From an uncultured Alcaligenaceae bacterium (GTDB lineage Bacteria > Pseudomonadota > Gammaproteobacteria > Burkholderiales > Burkholderiaceae_B), in contig CALCPT010000462.1 in NCBI GenBank assembly GCA_937897265.1, positions 1 to 6,025 on the forward strand: a stretch of 6,025 bases of DNA, written 5' to 3'. Numbering within the stretch: the first letter of the stretch is position 1; each line of letters starts with the position of its first letter. The position numbers and the translations under genes are program-made. Shown here piece after piece: positions 1 to 6,025 of the stretch. Below the pieces are notes generated by a model, which was not told the DNA's origin, searched no databases, and saw only the letters and a list, made by a program, of their open reading frames with translations.

Positions 1-185
1 AGTTGATTGATATGTACGAGGGGGCGCGCGACACTGTGCCGCAGTTGGTGCATTACCTGTCGGTATTGACAGCCCAACGCAAGACGCTTGAGCAACAGCG
101 ACAGGATCTCGAAGACACGCTGACTGAAATTTTTGCCCAGCAGGCTGTTTGCGAGGCTCTTTTAGCAGAAAAAACCAAGGGTTAA
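1..185 (+). CDS. liuR: MerR-family transcriptional regulator, C-terminal part (probable LiuR)
   Basis: This is the 3' end of a gene that enters from the left edge. The first complete codon is at base 3 and the stop is TAA at 183-185, leaving about 60 residues. The N-terminal helix-turn-helix domain lies outside the window. What remains begins LIDMYEG and continues as a long helix rich in L, Q, E and K (TLEQQRQDLEDTLTEI), ending near a CEALL motif. This is the usual coiled-coil dimerisation region and tail of MerR-type regulators linked to liu genes. In proteobacteria LiuR controls leucine and isovalerate degradation genes, which fits the liuA gene starting about 70 bp downstream and the palindrome in the gap. 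The family call rests on the tail sequence plus context; the DNA-binding domain cannot be seen. The TTG at base 3 is an internal Leu codon, not a start. Confidence 0.8.
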   Translation, partial: LIDMYEGARDTVPQLVHYLSVLTAQRKTLEQQRQDLEDTLTEIFAQQAVCEALLAEKTKG

Positions 186-200
186 CCCTCATTAGACAAT

Positions 201-229
201 GTGACATGACGTTTACGTAAACGTAAACT
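201..229 (+). promoter_or_regulatory. Candidate promoter of the liuABD genes
   Basis: A -35-like GTGACA (201-206, five of six matches to TTGACA) is followed after 17 bp by a -10-like TAAACT (224-229, four of six matches). A start of transcription a few bases downstream would give a short leader to liuA. The spacer is filled almost entirely by a perfect palindrome, the arrangement expected for a promoter controlled by a MerR-type protein. The hexamers were assigned by eye and other registers are possible. Confidence 0.5.
209..224. promoter_or_regulatory. Perfect 16-bp palindrome, candidate LiuR operator
   Basis: ACGTTTACGTAAACGT is identical to its own reverse complement across all 16 bases. 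The ACGTAAAC unit is partly repeated on its right side, through base 228. It lies between a MerR-type regulator gene and the first liu enzyme gene, inside the spacer of the candidate promoter. From memory, LiuR sites reported in proteobacteria are ACGT- and TTTACG-rich palindromes of this kind. The palindrome is seen directly; its binding partner is inferred. Confidence 0.65.
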
Positions 230-242
230 AAGTGCTTCAGAC

Positions 243-247
243 AGGAG
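243..247 (+). promoter_or_regulatory. Ribosome binding site deciding the liuA start
   Basis: AGGAG at 243-247 abuts the ATG at 248 with no spacing, which is too close for initiation there. It stands 6 nt before the in-frame GTG at 254, an ordinary distance. This favours GTG 254 as the liuA start. Confidence 0.65.
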
Positions 248-253
248 ATGACA

Positions 254-1432
254 GTGCACTTACCCGGCTTGAATTTTGAACTAGGCGAAGACATCGATAT
301 GTTGCGCGAAGCGGTGCGAGATTTTGCACAGCATGAGATCGCACCCTTGGCGGCGCAAACCGATCGCGACGATCAGTTTCCGATGCACTTGTGGCAAAAA
401 ATGGGTGAGCTTGGGCTGATGGGGATGACCGTCAGCGAAGAGTATGGTGGCACCAATATGGGCTACTTGGCACACATGATTGTGATGGAAGAAATCTCGC
501 GCGCAAGCGCGTCGATTGGATTGTCGTATGGTGCCCACTCTAATTTGTGTGTGAACCAGATTCATCGCAATGGCAGCGTGGCACAAAAGAAGAAATATCT
601 GCCTCAGTTATTAACGGGTGAGCACATTGGCGCCCTCGCAATGAGCGAGCCGGGTGCGGGCTCTGATGTGGTGAGCATGAAACTGCGCGCCACACCCAAG
701 GGCTCAGACTATGTCTTGAACGGAACCAAGATGTGGATTACCAATGGGCCCGACGCAGATACGTTAGTGGTGTACGCCAAGACGGATCCCGAGGCGAATG
801 CACGTGGAGTGACTGCGTTCTTAGTTGAAAAGGGAATGCCGGGTTTTAGCATTGCGCAGAAACTCGATAAGCTTGGGATGCGCGGCAGCCACACGGGCGA
901 ATTGTTATTTGAAGACTGTTTAATTCCAGGCGACCACGTACTAGGAGAAGTGAATGGTGGCGTGCGGGTGTTGATGAGCGGTCTAGACTATGAGCGCGCA
1001 GTGTTGGCCGCCGGTCCATTAGGCATCATGCAAGCTGTCATGGATCAGGTGATTCCCTACATCCACGATCGCAAGCAGTTTGGTCAGTCAATTGGTGAAT
1101 TTCAATTGATTCAAGGCAAAGTCGCGGATATGTACACGACCTTGCAAGCGTGTCGTGCCTATTGCTACACCGTTGGAAAAAATCTGGACAAGCTGGGCGC
1201 GCAGCATGTGCGTCAAATTCGAAAAGATTGTGCAGCCGTCATCTTGTATTGCGCCGAAAAAGCGACTTGGATGGCGGGTGAAGGCATCCAGATATTTGGC
1301 GGAAATGGCTACATCAACGACTACCCGTTAGGTCGTTATTGGCGCGATGCCAAGCTATACGAAATTGGTGCGGGCACCAGTGAGATTCGTCGCATGCTGA
1401 TCGGTCGCGAGCTCTTTAACGAAACAATGTAA
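254..1432 (+). CDS. liuA: Isovaleryl-CoA dehydrogenase
   Basis: FAD-dependent acyl-CoA dehydrogenase that oxidises isovaleryl-CoA to 3-methylcrotonyl-CoA in leucine degradation, in the cytoplasm, passing electrons to electron-transfer flavoprotein. The GTG start gives 392 residues beginning [15 protein letters not shown], typical in length and N-terminus; the in-frame ATG at 248 would add two residues. Both acyl-CoA dehydrogenase signatures are present: [13 protein letters not shown] at residues 129-141 and the [15 protein letters not shown] motif at 346-365. The catalytic base is placed as in isovaleryl-CoA dehydrogenases, Glu247 in [15 protein letters not shown], while the position used by medium-chain enzymes (before GTSEIRR) is Ala373. 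This separates it from short- and medium-chain dehydrogenases. It is the first gene after the candidate LiuR-controlled promoter and lies 32 bp before liuB. No damage is visible. Confidence 0.95.
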   Translation: MHLPGLNFELGEDIDMLREAVRDFAQHEIAPLAAQTDRDDQFPMHLWQKMGELGLMGMTVSEEYGGTNMGYLAHMIVMEEISRASASIGLSYGAHSNLCVNQIHRNGSVAQKKKYLPQLLTGEHIGALAMSEPGAGSDVVSMKLRATPKGSDYVLNGTKMWITNGPDADTLVVYAKTDPEANARGVTAFLVEKGMPGFSIAQKLDKLGMRGSHTGELLFEDCLIPGDHVLGEVNGGVRVLMSGLDYERAVLAAGPLGIMQAVMDQVIPYIHDRKQFGQSIGEFQLIQGKVADMYTTLQACRAYCYTVGKNLDKLGAQHVRQIRKDCAAVILYCAEKATWMAGEGIQIFGGNGYINDYPLGRYWRDAKLYEIGAGTSEIRRMLIGRELFNETM

Positions 1433-1464
1433 AGAACAACATACAAGGTCAAAGGTCGAGAGAC

Positions 1465-3072
1465 ATGCCAAAAATTGAATCCCTGATAAATACGCGCTCG
1501 CCGGAGTTTGCGCAAAATGCGTTGGCGATGCAAGCTCAGATTGATGATTTGCAAAAGCAGTTAGAGCAGACTGCCTTGGGTGGAACTGAGCAGGCGCGTC
1601 AAAAGCACGTGAGTCGCGGTAAGTTACTGCCACGCGATCGCGTCGAGCAGTTGCTCGACCCAGGTACGCCGTTTTTAGAGCTCTCACCCTTGGCGGCGCA
1701 TGGCCTGTATAACGGCGAGTCTCCGGGCGCGGGTCTTATTACTGGCATCGGACGAATTTCAGGCGTTGAGTGCGTGATCGTATGTAACGATGCGACCGTC
1801 AAGGGTGGTACCTACTATCCGTTAACGGTGAAAAAGCATTTGCGTGCGCAAGAGATTGCACAGCAAAATAATTTGCCTTGTGTTTACTTGGTGGATTCGG
1901 GTGGTGCAAACTTGCCGCGACAAGAAGACGTGTTTCCGGATCGTGATCATTTTGGTCGAATCTTTTTTAATCAGGCCAATATGTCGGCTCAGGGCATCGC
2001 GCAAATCGCCGTTGTCATGGGCTCGTGCACAGCAGGTGGCGCCTACGTACCGGCGATGAGCGACGAGTCGATCATCGTGCGCAATCAAGGCACCATCTTT
2101 CTCGGTGGTCCACCGCTGGTAAAAGCCGCGACCGGAGAAATCGTTTCAACCGAGGATCTTGGTGGAGGTGATGTTCACACGCGTTTATCTGGTGTTGCGG
2201 ATCACCTTGCTGCGAATGATCATCATGCGTTGGCACTGGCACGCGATGCGGTGAGTCGTCTAAACCGTATTAAACCGACGCAGCTCGCGTTGAAAAAAAG
2301 CGTACCGCCTGCATATGACATGCGCGAGGTAAATGGCATTGTGCCAGCTGATACGCGCAAACCTTATGATGTGCGTGAGATCATCGCCCGCATCGTCGAT
2401 GGCTCTGAGTTTGACGAATTCAAGGCGCGGTTTGGTACGACGCTCGTAACGGGCTTTGCCCATATCGAAGGTATGCCAGTTGGCATCGTGGCAAATAACG
2501 GAATCTTGTTTTCAGAGTCGGCACAAAAGGGCGCGCACTTCATTGAACTTTGCGGCCAACGAAAAATCCCCCTCGTGTTTTTGCAAAATATCACTGGCTT
2601 TATGGTCGGCCGTAAATACGAAAACGAAGGGATCGCCCGACACGGCGCCAAATTGGTCACTGCCGTGTCGACTGTTGCGGTACCAAAGTTCACTGTCATT
2701 ATCGGTGGGTCGTTTGGTGCCGGTAACTATGGCATGTGCGGTCGGGCTTTTTCGCCACGACTACTGGTGATGTGGCCCAACGCGCGCATTTCAGTCATGG
2801 GCGGTGAGCAGGCAGCCAGTGTGCTGGCAACGCTTAAGCGCGAAGCCGTTGAAGCGAAAGGCGCTCAATGGTCGGCCGATGAAGAAAACGAATTTAAAAC
2901 ACCGATTCGCGAACAATACGAACGCGAAGGACATCCTTACTATGCCACTGCGCGGTTATGGGATGACGGCGTGATTCAGCCCTCAGATACGCGACGTGTC
3001 TTGGCGCTTGGTTTGTCTGCTGCGTTAAACGCACCGATTGCTGATACACGCTTTGGCGTGTTTCGCATGTAA
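1465..3072 (+). CDS. liuB: Methylcrotonyl-CoA carboxylase, carboxyltransferase (beta) subunit
   Basis: Non-biotinylated subunit that transfers the carboxyl group from carboxybiotin to 3-methylcrotonyl-CoA, giving 3-methylglutaconyl-CoA. At 535 residues it is the normal length for this subunit. It has the two-part crotonase-like carboxyltransferase fold. The N-terminal half contains [19 protein letters not shown] (141-159) and the glycine-rich [16 protein letters not shown] (186-201). The C-terminal half contains [15 protein letters not shown] (376-390) and [19 protein letters not shown] (414-432), followed by [15 protein letters not shown]. The glycine-rich segments form the oxyanion holes for the two carbonyls. 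The ATG at 1465 is preceded by AAAGGT (1451-1456) at 8 nt spacing. Its partner liuD starts 21 bp after its stop. Geranyl-CoA carboxylase is a close relative, but an adjacent isovaleryl-CoA dehydrogenase and LiuR-like regulator favour methylcrotonyl-CoA. Confidence 0.95.
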   Translation: MPKIESLINTRSPEFAQNALAMQAQIDDLQKQLEQTALGGTEQARQKHVSRGKLLPRDRVEQLLDPGTPFLELSPLAAHGLYNGESPGAGLITGIGRISGVECVIVCNDATVKGGTYYPLTVKKHLRAQEIAQQNNLPCVYLVDSGGANLPRQEDVFPDRDHFGRIFFNQANMSAQGIAQIAVVMGSCTAGGAYVPAMSDESIIVRNQGTIFLGGPPLVKAATGEIVSTEDLGGGDVHTRLSGVADHLAANDHHALALARDAVSRLNRIKPTQLALKKSVPPAYDMREVNGIVPADTRKPYDVREIIARIVDGSEFDEFKARFGTTLVTGFAHIEGMPVGIVANNGILFSESAQKGAHFIELCGQRKIPLVFLQNITGFMVGRKYENEGIARHGAKLVTAVSTVAVPKFTVIIGGSFGAGNYGMCGRAFSPRLLVMWPNARISVMGGEQAASVLATLKREAVEAKGAQWSADEENEFKTPIREQYEREGHPYYATARLWDDGVIQPSDTRRVLALGLSAALNAPIADTRFGVFRM

Positions 3073-3082
3073 ACGTTGGATC

Positions 3083-3088
3083 AAGGAG
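3083..3088 (+). promoter_or_regulatory. Ribosome binding site deciding the liuD start
   Basis: AAGGAG at 3083-3088 is a strong Shine-Dalgarno sequence 5 nt before GTG 3094. It lies inside the reading frame if the upstream TTG at 3076 were used, so it argues for GTG 3094. Confidence 0.85.
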
Positions 3089-3093
3089 CTACT

Positions 3094-5127
3094 GTGTTTA
3101 CAACGTTATTAATTGCCAATCGCGGCGAAATTGCGTGCCGTGTTGCTGCAACAGCGCGTCGCTTGGGGATCCGAACCATTGCGGTGTACTCGGATGCTGA
3201 TGCGGGTGCCAAGCATGTCGTGAGTTGTGACGCTGCAGTGCACATTGGTGCGTCGGCTGCTCGTGACAGCTATTTAAAAAGTGAGACGATTTTGCAGGCG
3301 GCACTTGCACATGGTGCGCAAGCGATTCATCCGGGTTACGGATTTTTATCTGAGAACGCTGACTTTGCTAACGCGTGTGCAAAAGCTGGGATTAGTTTTG
3401 TTGGCCCACCTGCCTCAGCGATCGCTGCGATGGGAAGCAAATCTGCGTCAAAGACCTTAATGGAAAAGGCTGGGGTGCCGTTGGTGCCCGGGTACCACGG
3501 CGACAACCAAGATCCTGACTTTTTAAAGCAGCAAGCTGATGTCATTGGTTACCCAGTCATGATTAAGGCCAGTGCAGGCGGTGGCGGTAAAGGGATGCGG
3601 GTGGTCGCGAGCGCTGAAGATTTTGCCAGTGCCTTGGCCTCGTGCAAGCGTGAGTCTGCCTCGAGTTTTGATGATGACCGTGTCTTGATCGAGCGCTATG
3701 TGCAAAAGCCTCGCCATATCGAGATTCAAGTGTTTGCTGACTCGCACGGCAATGCGGTCTATTTGTTTGAACGCGATTGTTCAGTACAGCGCCGTCACCA
3801 AAAAGTGATTGAAGAGGCACCAGCGCCTGGCATGACTGAAGAGCGCCGTCGCGCGATGGGCGAAGCTGCGGTTGCCGCAGCACGCGCGGTGAACTATGTA
3901 GGCGCAGGCACTGTTGAGTTTATTGTTGAACCAAGTGGTCGTTTTTATTTCATGGAGATGAACACGCGCTTGCAGGTTGAACACCCTGTGACCGAGATGA
4001 TTACTGGGCTCGACTTGGTAGAGTGGCAATTGCGTGTGGCGAGTGGCGAAGCCTTGCCCTTGACGCAAGAGCAACTGACGCGCTGTGGTCATTCGATTGA
4101 AGCGCGGATTTATGCTGAGAATCCAGACAAAAACTTTTTGCCTTCGGTGGGTACCTTAGCGTATCTTGCCTTGCCCCCGCACACGGCGTTTAGCAATGCC
4201 GATATTCGTGTGGATGGCGGTGTGCGGATGGGCGATACGATCTCGCCGTTTTACGACCCGATGATTGCAAAGCTGATTGTGTGGGGCGCTGACCGTGATC
4301 AAGCGCGTGCGCGGATGGTGCAGGCGCTGGCGCAGACACAGGTGGTTGGCGTGCATACTAACGTTGGGTTTTTGACGCGACTGATGATGGATCAGGCCTT
4401 TGCTGCAGGCGATTTGGATACAGGGTTGATCGAGCAGCAGCGTGCGACATTGTTACCGGTGCCCGCATCTGCTAGTCACGAGGCGTTGGCGCTCTCTGTC
4501 GCTGCTTTGTTGCTCTGTGAAACTGCGGCCGTGTCGGATGACGACCCCTGGGCGCGCACAGACGGTTGGCGCTTGAATGGTTTATACCAGCGTGCGTTCA
4601 GCTGCGTGGATCAAGAGGGTGCCCGTAGTTGTGTTTTGCACCGCCAAGGCATAGACCAAGTGCTTGAAATGGATGGCGAGCGCTACGCGTTTGGCTGGCG
4701 CACGGCCAAGAGCGGCAACGCGGTCAAAAATCACAGCACGGGCAAGGATGACAACACGCCAGCCTTGTACATTGAACTGACGCTAGGTCACTTGGCGGTC
4801 ACCGGCACCGTGGTGCGGCGAGGCGAGCGCTTTGATGTTTTTTCATCGGGCGTGATGACCTCGCTTGTACTGAAAGACCCTTTAAAACACGCGGCTGACG
4901 GTCAAGCTGAGCATTCGGGAGGCCTCACTGCCCCGATGCCTGGCAAAGTGATTGCTGTGCATGTTGCGGTGGGTGACAAGGTTAAGCGCGGGCAGGCGTT
5001 GTTGGTGATGGAAGCCATGAAAATGGAGCACACGATTGCAGCGCCGGGCGAGGGGACTGTCAAAGAATTGCTCTATGGTGTTGGGGATCAGGTGGGAGAG
5101 GGAGCAGCGCTGATTACCCTTGAGTGA
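3094..5127 (+). CDS. liuD: Methylcrotonyl-CoA carboxylase, biotin-containing (alpha) subunit
   Basis: Biotin carboxylase and biotin carrier subunit of methylcrotonyl-CoA carboxylase. It carboxylates its own biotin with ATP and bicarbonate and delivers it to LiuB; known complexes are alpha6-beta6. GTG 3094 gives 677 residues. Domains in order: biotin carboxylase N-terminal domain (LLIANRGEIACRV, 5-17); ATP-grasp domain with the GGGGKG loop (162-167), QRRHQKVIEEAPAP, and MEMNTRLQVEHPVTE carrying E288, N290, R292 and E296; C-terminal biotin carboxylase domain with Arg338 in HSIEARIYAE; a less conserved middle region (about 465-600) matching the BT linker domain; and a biotinyl domain from about 610 with Lys643 in MEAMKMEH as the biotin attachment site. 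From memory, several of these positions match E. coli AccC numbering, which supports the GTG start. All key residues seen are intact. Confidence 0.95.
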   Translation: MFTTLLIANRGEIACRVAATARRLGIRTIAVYSDADAGAKHVVSCDAAVHIGASAARDSYLKSETILQAALAHGAQAIHPGYGFLSENADFANACAKAGISFVGPPASAIAAMGSKSASKTLMEKAGVPLVPGYHGDNQDPDFLKQQADVIGYPVMIKASAGGGGKGMRVVASAEDFASALASCKRESASSFDDDRVLIERYVQKPRHIEIQVFADSHGNAVYLFERDCSVQRRHQKVIEEAPAPGMTEERRRAMGEAAVAAARAVNYVGAGTVEFIVEPSGRFYFMEMNTRLQVEHPVTEMITGLDLVEWQLRVASGEALPLTQEQLTRCGHSIEARIYAENPDKNFLPSVGTLAYLALPPHTAFSNADIRVDGGVRMGDTISPFYDPMIAKLIVWGADRDQARARMVQALAQTQVVGVHTNVGFLTRLMMDQAFAAGDLDTGLIEQQRATLLPVPASASHEALALSVAALLLCETAAVSDDDPWARTDGWRLNGLYQRAFSCVDQEGARSCVLHRQGIDQVLEMDGERYAFGWRTAKSGNAVKNHSTGKDDNTPALYIELTLGHLAVTGTVVRRGERFDVFSSGVMTSLVLKDPLKHAADGQAEHSGGLTAPMPGKVIAVHVAVGDKVKRGQALLVMEAMKMEHTIAAPGEGTVKELLYGVGDQVGEGAALITLE

Positions 5128-5179
5128 TTAGGGTTTTGTAGTGTGAGGCGAGTCGATGGGGGTAGTAATTCGAACAGCC

Positions 5180-5211
5180 TCTTGGCGTATCGCAAGAAAA
5201 TAAATTTTTTT
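5180..5211 (+). terminator. Weak candidate terminator downstream of liuD
   Basis: TCTTGGCG (5180-5187) can pair with CGCAAGA (5191-5197) as a 7-bp stem with one bulged G and a TAT loop. A run of seven T residues follows at 5205-5211, separated by an A-rich stretch. The position between the end of the liu genes and the candidate smg promoter suits a terminator. The stem is short, bulged and not directly joined to the T run, so this is a tentative call. Confidence 0.3.
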
Positions 5212-5218
5212 CTTGGAC

Positions 5219-5247
5219 TTGTCGCCGCAAAGTTTTTGGCGTAGAGT
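5219..5247 (+). promoter_or_regulatory. Candidate smg promoter
   Basis: TTGTCG (5219-5224) and TAGAGT (5242-5247) are separated by 17 bp, each matching four of six consensus bases for a sigma-70 promoter. Transcription would start near 5254 and give a leader of roughly 50 nt before smg. The 174-bp gap after liuD, compared with 21-32 bp gaps inside the liu genes, supports an independent promoter here. Confidence 0.4.
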
Positions 5248-5257
5248 CAAACTACAT

Positions 5258-5281
5258 GGTCGGGTGCCCCCTGTCCCGGCC
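5258..5281 (+). other. GC-rich hairpin in the smg leader
   Basis: GGTCGGG (5258-5264) pairs with CCCGGCC (5275-5281) as a 7-bp stem containing one G-U pair, with a 10-nt loop. It ends 6 nt before the ACAGGAG that holds the smg ribosome binding site. No T run follows, so it does not look like a terminator. Whether it regulates anything is unknown. Confidence 0.4.
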
Positions 5282-5301
5282 AGCAACAGGAGCCCGTCTT
5301 T

Positions 5302-5760
5302 ATGTTTGACATTCTGGTTTACCTGTTCGAGAACTATTACACCCCCGAGGCCTGTCCGTCGGCGGACGTGTTGGCAAAGCGCCTTGCTGCGGCGGGCTTT
5401 GAGCACACCGATATTGACGACGCGTTAGGTTGGTTGGTGGGCTTGGCCGAGACCACGGCACAGTGCGTTGAACTGTCGCAGACGCCTGGTAGCGGCTCGC
5501 GCGTGTACGCTGACTTTGAGCAGCAACACCTCGACCCTGAGGCGATTGGTTTCATCACTTTTCTCGAAGCGACCGAAGCCTTGTCGCCCGCCTTGCGTGA
5601 AATCGTGATCGACCGCGCTTTGGCTACCACCGAAGGCTCGGTGTCTTTGCAAAAAATCAAAATCATCGCGCTAATGGTGCTCTGGAGCCAAGAGTCAGAG
5701 GTAGATCACCTGATTCTTGAAGAGTTGTTGCGCGACGATGGCGACCGACTGCTGCACTAA
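5302..5760 (+). CDS. smg: Smg protein (DUF494 family)
   Basis: A 152-residue protein of the Smg/DUF494 family, whose biochemical function is not established. It opens with [15 protein letters not shown], the characteristic family start, continues with [26 protein letters not shown] (about 23-48), and ends with the conserved block GFITFLE...[10 protein letters not shown] and [14 protein letters not shown] (about 83-131) before an acidic tail ending LLH. No signal peptide or membrane segment is visible, so it is likely cytoplasmic. AGGAG (5288-5292) lies 9 nt before the ATG. From memory the gene commonly sits between dprA and topA in proteobacteria. Here the neighbours are liuD upstream and gluQ two bases downstream, so that order is not kept. 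Length and ends look complete. Confidence 0.92.
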   Translation: MFDILVYLFENYYTPEACPSADVLAKRLAAAGFEHTDIDDALGWLVGLAETTAQCVELSQTPGSGSRVYADFEQQHLDPEAIGFITFLEATEALSPALREIVIDRALATTEGSVSLQKIKIIALMVLWSQESEVDHLILEELLRDDGDRLLH

Positions 5761-5762
5761 GC

Positions 5763-5975
5763 TTGTTACGCACGGCATCGCCTTACGTTGGTCGCTTTGC
5801 ACCCAGCCCGAGTGGTCCGCTTCACGCGGGCTCGCTTGTGGCGGCCATGGCTAGTTTTTTGGATGCGCGCGCCCATCAAGGGCAGTGGCTAGTCAGAATT
5901 GAAGACTTGGACACACCGAGAACGGTTGCAGGCGCTGCCGAACTCATTTTGCAGCAGTTGGCTGGGCTAGGCATG
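5763..5975 (+). CDS. gluQ: Glutamyl-Q tRNA(Asp) synthetase, N-terminal fragment
   Basis: 5' end of a gene for the enzyme that activates glutamate and attaches it to queuosine at position 34 of tRNA(Asp); it resembles the catalytic half of glutamyl-tRNA synthetase. The 71 codons seen include [21 protein letters not shown], with the HIGH-type ATP motif as HAGS, then [16 protein letters not shown], which typifies the glutamate-binding region. The rest, including the usual zinc-binding and KMSKS-like regions, is missing because adapter sequence begins at 5976. TTG 5763 is the only usual start codon in the open frame upstream of the motif, whose in-frame stop is at 5718-5720. It has no clear Shine-Dalgarno sequence and lies 2 nt after the smg stop, suggesting coupled translation. 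GltX is less likely, given the short N-terminus and the HAGSL form of the motif. Confidence 0.85.
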
Positions 5976-6025
5976 AGATCGGAAGAGCGTCGTGTAGGGA
6001 AAGAGTGTCTTCGCCTGTGTAGATC
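5976..6025 (+). other. Illumina TruSeq adapter with i5 index (sequencing artefact)
   Basis: The segment begins AGATCGGAAGAGCGTCGTG and matches, from memory, the reverse complement of the TruSeq universal adapter over 33 bases (5976-6008). Eight bases CTTCGCCT follow (6009-6016), whose reverse complement AGGCGAAG is the TruSeq HT i5 index D505. Then comes GTGTAGATC (6017-6025), the start of the flow-cell arm expected right after the index. All three parts are in the correct order with no gaps. This is synthetic sequence, not part of the genome; the genomic insert ends at or within a base or so of 5975. Confidence 0.97.

Noticed and set aside
2456..2770. Overlapping + strand reading frame within liuB
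   Set aside because: It is out of frame with the highly conserved carboxyltransferase motifs and has no separate ribosome binding site or family resemblance.
1465..3072. Propionyl-CoA or acetyl-CoA carboxylase beta subunit as the identity of liuB
   Set aside because: The [20 protein letters not shown] and [13 protein letters not shown] segments and the pairing with isovaleryl-CoA dehydrogenase point to methylcrotonyl-CoA carboxylase. Geranyl-CoA carboxylase cannot be fully excluded by sequence alone.
3563..3883. Long antisense reading frame opposite liuD (similar ones lie opposite liuA, liuB and smg)
   Set aside because: The + strand encodes conserved biotin carboxylase motifs here. The antisense translation shows no recognisable family and no ribosome binding site, as expected for shadows of coding sequence.
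5128..5301. A small gene in the liuD-smg gap
   Set aside because: Frames in this 174-bp stretch lack a credible start with ribosome binding site and show no recognisable protein. The stretch is better explained by terminator, promoter and leader.
5976..6025. A biological insertion, repeat or mobile-element end at the right edge
   Set aside because: The segment matches a synthetic sequencing adapter with index in the exact designed order, so it is an artefact.
1..6025. CRISPR array, tRNA, rRNA, insertion sequence or undescribed defence system
   Set aside because: No spaced direct repeats, tRNA-like cloverleaf, transposase motifs or unexplained gene clusters were seen. The window is almost wholly covered by five known-family genes.

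Overview
The window is about 6 kb of gently GC-rich bacterial DNA with all genes on the + strand. It looks like Betaproteobacteria, most likely Burkholderiales; a weaker, memory-based impression is an Alcaligenaceae-like lineage, from the Smg sequence and the LiuR-linked leucine catabolic genes. The last 50 bases are not genomic. They read as an Illumina TruSeq dual-index adapter, so this is the untrimmed end of an assembled contig, quite possibly metagenomic.

Layout: bases 1-185 hold the C-terminal part of a MerR-family regulator, probably LiuR. Bases 186-253 are a short intergenic promoter region with a perfect 16-bp palindrome lying between plausible -35 and -10 elements, where a MerR-type regulator would bind. 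Next come three tightly spaced catabolic genes: isovaleryl-CoA dehydrogenase (liuA, 254-1432), methylcrotonyl-CoA carboxylase carboxyltransferase subunit (liuB, 1465-3072) and its biotin-carrying subunit (liuD, 3094-5127). A 174-bp non-coding gap carries a candidate weak terminator, a candidate promoter and a GC-rich leader hairpin. It is followed by smg (DUF494, 5302-5760) and the 5' end of gluQ, encoding glutamyl-Q tRNA(Asp) synthetase (5763-5975), which is cut off by the adapter.

How the genes work together: LiuA oxidises isovaleryl-CoA, made from leucine via 2-ketoisocaproate, to 3-methylcrotonyl-CoA. LiuD and LiuB form the biotin-dependent carboxylase that converts this to 3-methylglutaconyl-CoA. 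The two remaining pathway enzymes, 3-methylglutaconyl-CoA hydratase (LiuC) and HMG-CoA lyase (LiuE), are not in this window. smg and gluQ belong to a separate, housekeeping-type unit.

I looked for an undescribed system and did not find one: all five genes belong to known families. The items most worth a second look are the adapter and its artificial protein tail, the LiuR-type operator, the two GTG starts, the reduced liu cluster, and the possible leader structure in front of smg.
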